From: Flavobacteriaceae bacterium
GTDB lineage: Bacteria; Bacteroidota; Bacteroidia; Flavobacteriales; Flavobacteriaceae
Reading direction: 5' to 3'
Assembly: GCA_014763515.1 (NCBI GenBank)
Contig: JACXVH010000134.1
Span: forward strand, 1 to 7,625
DNA length: 7,625 nt
Position numbers and translations under genes: made by a program. The notes beneath the pieces are model-generated. The model did not search any database, was not told where the DNA came from, and was given only the letters and a program-made list of their open reading frames with translations. Positions 5,809-7,625 of this stretch are shown here, piece after piece (positions within the stretch are counted from its first letter, which is position 1; every line of letters starts with the position of its first letter).

Positions 5809-7149
5809 ATGAAAAAAATTAAATTTTTAACTTTAGGAATAATCGTTTCTTTAACAAGTTGTGTTACAGGTGATGATTATGGAACTCCAGATTTGTCTAA
5901 TGAGTGTGTTACAATGAATGCCACTGTAGCAATTGAAAATTTAAATTCAAGTGCTACTGCAATACCTCAGCAATACAACTCTACTACAGATTCAATAATT
6001 GAAGCATACGTTACTTCTTCAGATGAAGGTGGCAATTTTTACAAATCAATTTCTATGGTAGCTTATGATGCTGCTGGAGATGAATATGGTTTTAGCGTTC
6101 CTGTCGATCAATATAATTTATTTAATGAATTTGAACCAGGAAGAAAAGTTTATATCAATATGAATAAACTATATTATGCTACAAAGTATGATGGTTTACT
6201 AATTGGAAATTATTTTAACAATTCAATTGGAAGACTACTTCCATTTGAATACAAAAACATCATTTCTAGATCTTGTGAAAAGAAAAATGAAGATGAATTA
6301 GTTCATTCTTTTAACCAAATTAATCAAGCTGCTACTGATGAATATATTAATAAATTAATTGAATTTGAAGATGTACAATTTGTTTCATCTGCTGTAGGTG
6401 GAACTTATTATGATGCTAATAATGATGTAGGTGGTGCTACAAACTTAATGATTGAAGATAAATTCGGTAATCAAGTTATGGTTCGTACTAGCTCTTACGC
6501 AAAATTCAAAGACGATATAATCCCTTCAGGTAATGGAAAAATAAGATGTGTACTTACCAAGTATATTTCTTATTCAGGTGCAGTTTCATATCAATTTATG
6601 TTAAGAACTATTAATGATGTTCAATTAACAAATGAGCGTTACGTTCCAACTGTTTTATTCCAAGAATCATTTGAAACTACAACTTTCCCTAATTGGACTG
6701 CATATAGTGTAATTGGAGCACAAGTTTGGGGTACAACAACTTTTGGAAATCCTGCACCATGCGCAATTATGAATGGATATAGCAGTGGAAATCAAAACAA
6801 TGAAGATTGGTTAATTTCTCCAGCCATTGATTTAAGTTCAAATACTTTTGCAATTTTAACATTTGACACTAGTACTCGTTTCACTGGACCAGCTTTAGAA
6901 GCTTATATTTCAACTGATTATGATGGAACAAGTGCACCTAGTACAGCTACTTGGACTCAATTAACAGGATTTAATTTACCAGTTTATACAAGTGGAAGTT
7001 ATACTTCTTGGAGTGCAGGCGCTTCAGGAGGAATTAACATTTCTTCTTATACTGGAAATTCAAATGTACGTGTTGCTTTCAAGTATACTTCTACAACTGC
7101 TGCTGCAGCTGCGTGGGAATTAGACAACGTTAAAGTTTTAGGCCAATAA
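5809..7149 (+). CDS. Surface lipoprotein with DUF5689 and C-terminal choice-of-anchor J domain
   Basis: This 446-residue lipoprotein has a type II signal peptide (lipobox LTSC, C18) followed by VTGDDYG, an acidic stretch resembling a surface-export signal. Residues about 33-276 match the DUF5689 pattern known from Bacteroidota lipoproteins next to TonB receptors: an OB-like, beta-rich region with IEAYVTSSDEGGNFYKSIS (64-82), FEPGRKVYINM (102-112) and IEFEDVQF (184-191). Its function is not established. Residues about 283-446 are a choice-of-anchor J module starting LFQESFE, with NEDWLISPAIDLS near the middle and WELDNVKVL at the end, clearly homologous to the whole mature part of the preceding gene. 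It follows that gene by 5 bp and is the last of the operon; a strong terminator starts 22 bp after the stop. It probably forms the surface partner, perhaps a ligand-binding lid, of the upstream receptor, standing in for SusD. That role is inferred from position. Confidence 0.9.
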   Translation: MKKIKFLTLGIIVSLTSCVTGDDYGTPDLSNECVTMNATVAIENLNSSATAIPQQYNSTTDSIIEAYVTSSDEGGNFYKSISMVAYDAAGDEYGFSVPVDQYNLFNEFEPGRKVYINMNKLYYATKYDGLLIGNYFNNSIGRLLPFEYKNIISRSCEKKNEDELVHSFNQINQAATDEYINKLIEFEDVQFVSSAVGGTYYDANNDVGGATNLMIEDKFGNQVMVRTSSYAKFKDDIIPSGNGKIRCVLTKYISYSGAVSYQFMLRTINDVQLTNERYVPTVLFQESFETTTFPNWTAYSVIGAQVWGTTTFGNPAPCAIMNGYSSGNQNNEDWLISPAIDLSSNTFAILTFDTSTRFTGPALEAYISTDYDGTSAPSTATWTQLTGFNLPVYTSGSYTSWSAGASGGINISSYTGNSNVRVAFKYTSTTAAAAAWELDNVKVLGQ

Positions 7150-7170
7150 AACTAAAAAACAATAGATTTA

Positions 7171-7198
7171 AAAAGACCCCGCAGTTGCGGGGTCTTTT
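7171..7198 (+). terminator. Strong, probably bidirectional rho-independent terminator
   Basis: AAAAGACCCCGCA (7171-7183) pairs perfectly with TGCGGGGTCTTTT (7186-7198); the innermost pair probably opens to give a four-base loop. The stem has a GC-rich core with an A-tract on one side and a T-tract on the other, so it works on either strand. It lies 22 bp after the lipoprotein stop and 5 bp beyond the end of the minus-strand YiiX-like fragment, thus closing both convergent units. Confidence 0.93.
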
Positions 7199-7202
7199 AT
7201 TT

Positions 7203-7514
7203 TTATAATGTTCCTAGAATTTTTATTTTTTTTGAAGTTGAAATGCCTCCAGGATTACAACCAAGTTGACCTTCTGGAATTTCAATGTTTAAATTTTTAT
7301 AATATTCTGCCCAAACATTGAAAAATTCTTTAGAATTTGGAGCCTTAAATGTCATGGGAAACAAAACAAAGAATGGCTCTTTATTCGCTTCTTTAAAACA
7401 ATCATAAATCAACTCTGAGCAATAATACTTTCCATTATTGTAAATATATTCATTATCGTAGGGTACTCCTAATTGATTCTTACCAAATGAAACTGCTTCT
7501 GGAATTAATTTTGG
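7203..7514 (-). pseudogene. Truncated YiiX/YebB-like permuted NlpC/P60 cysteine hydrolase (C-terminal part)
   Basis: The minus-strand frame is open for 103 codons from 7514 to a TAA at 7205-7203. It reads as the C-terminal half of a YiiX-type permuted papain-like hydrolase: PKLIPEAVSFGKNQLGVPYD (residues 1-20 of the fragment), KYYCSELIYDCFKEA (29-43) carrying the family's catalytic-type Cys (residue 32), and a tail with EIPEGQLGCNPGGIS. An in-frame TAA at 7517-7515 lies directly upstream, no ATG start is present, and the N-terminal half with the conserved His motif is absent. DNA beyond it shows no match to the family in any minus frame I read. A shorter frame could start at TTG 7412, but that would remove the Cys and is unlikely to be real. 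The likely cause is insertion of the element at the right edge. YiiX-like proteins are thought to be amidases acting on cell-wall peptides or lipids; this copy should be inactive. Confidence 0.8.
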
Positions 7515-7565
7515 TTATACTAAAATCTGATTGTCCGTAATCACTCATAATTGATATAAATTTCA

Positions 7566-7573
7566 TATTTTTG
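7566..7573 (+). promoter_or_regulatory. Possible -7 promoter element for the transposase-like gene
   Basis: TATTTTTG matches TAnnTTTG and lies 15 bp before the ATG at 7589, which would give a very short leader. No TTG occurs at standard spacing upstream. In such AT-rich DNA this may be chance. Confidence 0.25.
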
Positions 7574-7588
7574 TTAAAAATTCAAGTT

Positions 7589-7625
7589 ATGAACTTATTT
7601 AATTTTACAGCAAATTTTGGAAATG
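7589..7625 (+). CDS. Start of a putative IS1595-family transposase (12 codons visible)
   Basis: ATG at 7589-7591 opens a frame reading MNLFNFTANFGN to the window edge. From memory, many Bacteroidota IS1595-family (ISXO2-like) transposases begin with a very similar MN-hydrophobic-F-F-x-F segment leading into a zinc-ribbon domain. Twelve residues are too few for a firm call. The position right after the point where the YiiX-like gene is broken supports a transposase. The catalytic region and zinc-binding cysteines would lie beyond the window. Confidence 0.45.
   Translation, partial: MNLFNFTANFGN

Larger units (their letters stand above)
7515..7625 (+). mobile_element. Probable left end of an insertion sequence (IS1595-like), continuing past the window
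   Basis: Similarity of the minus strand to the YiiX family stops at about 7514, and from there the DNA leads in about 75 bp to a transposase-like start at 7589. That layout fits one end of an insertion sequence. The exact tip is not known; it should lie between about 7510 and 7530 (GGTTATACTAAAATCTGATT region). The matching right inverted repeat, target duplication and the rest of the broken gene would lie outside the window, so the boundary is inferred. Confidence 0.45.

Noticed and set aside
2472..7149. A classical SusC/SusD polysaccharide utilisation locus
   Set aside because: No SusD-like protein, glycoside hydrolase, lyase or sigma/anti-sigma gene is present, and the receptor lacks the SusC plug signature.
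7203..7412. A free-standing 69-residue gene starting at TTG 7412
   Set aside because: The homologous frame extends upstream of the TTG to 7514 and includes the family's Cys motif, so this is part of a truncated larger gene.
1..7625. CRISPR array, tRNA, rRNA or riboswitch
   Set aside because: No regularly spaced long repeats, no tRNA cloverleaf or rRNA-like sequence, and no recognisable riboswitch motif were seen in the intergenic stretches; none of these exceeds about 140 bp apart from the edge region after 7514.

Overview
The window looks like a chromosomal piece of a low-GC Bacteroidota, most likely a member of the Flavobacteriaceae. Three things point there: AT-rich DNA without Shine-Dalgarno sequences ahead of the starts, several matches to the Bacteroidota -7 promoter element TAnnTTTG, and the gene content (a TonB-dependent receptor with a CarboxypepD_reg-like N-terminus, DUF5689 and choice-of-anchor J lipoproteins, lipoprotein-export-like signals after the lipid cysteine). 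Genus cannot be told from the sequence alone.

Left part, minus strand. Positions 1-539 hold the first 179 residues of an ALDH7-type (antiquitin-like) aldehyde dehydrogenase that runs off the window. Just upstream of it lies a complete 3-hydroxyanthranilate 3,4-dioxygenase (613-1146) of the kynurenine route, with every metal-site residue in place. A hairpin with a T-run (1174-1205) separates these from a secreted endonuclease/exonuclease/phosphatase-fold hydrolase (1213-2331).

Middle, plus strand. A 140-bp divergent intergenic region carries two back-to-back TAnnTTTG boxes, one per direction. From it starts a three-gene operon: a 914-residue outer-membrane TonB-dependent receptor (2472-5216), a small lipoprotein with a choice-of-anchor J domain (5228-5803), and a larger lipoprotein with DUF5689 plus a second copy of the same choice-of-anchor J domain (5809-7149). 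Gaps are 11 and 5 bp, and the operon ends at a strong, probably bidirectional terminator (7171-7198). Both lipoproteins look surface-exposed and are paralogues. With the divergent secreted nuclease-fold enzyme, the set resembles an uptake system in which a surface complex feeds a TonB-driven channel. A phosphodiester or nucleic-acid-derived substrate is a reasonable guess but is not shown by the sequence.

Right edge. A convergent minus-strand fragment (7203-7514) is the C-terminal part of a YiiX/YebB-like permuted NlpC/P60 cysteine hydrolase. Its N-terminal part is missing: homology stops abruptly near 7514, and the following DNA leads into the first 12 codons of what looks like an IS1595-type transposase (7589 onward). 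The simplest reading is a gene broken by an insertion sequence whose body lies beyond the window.
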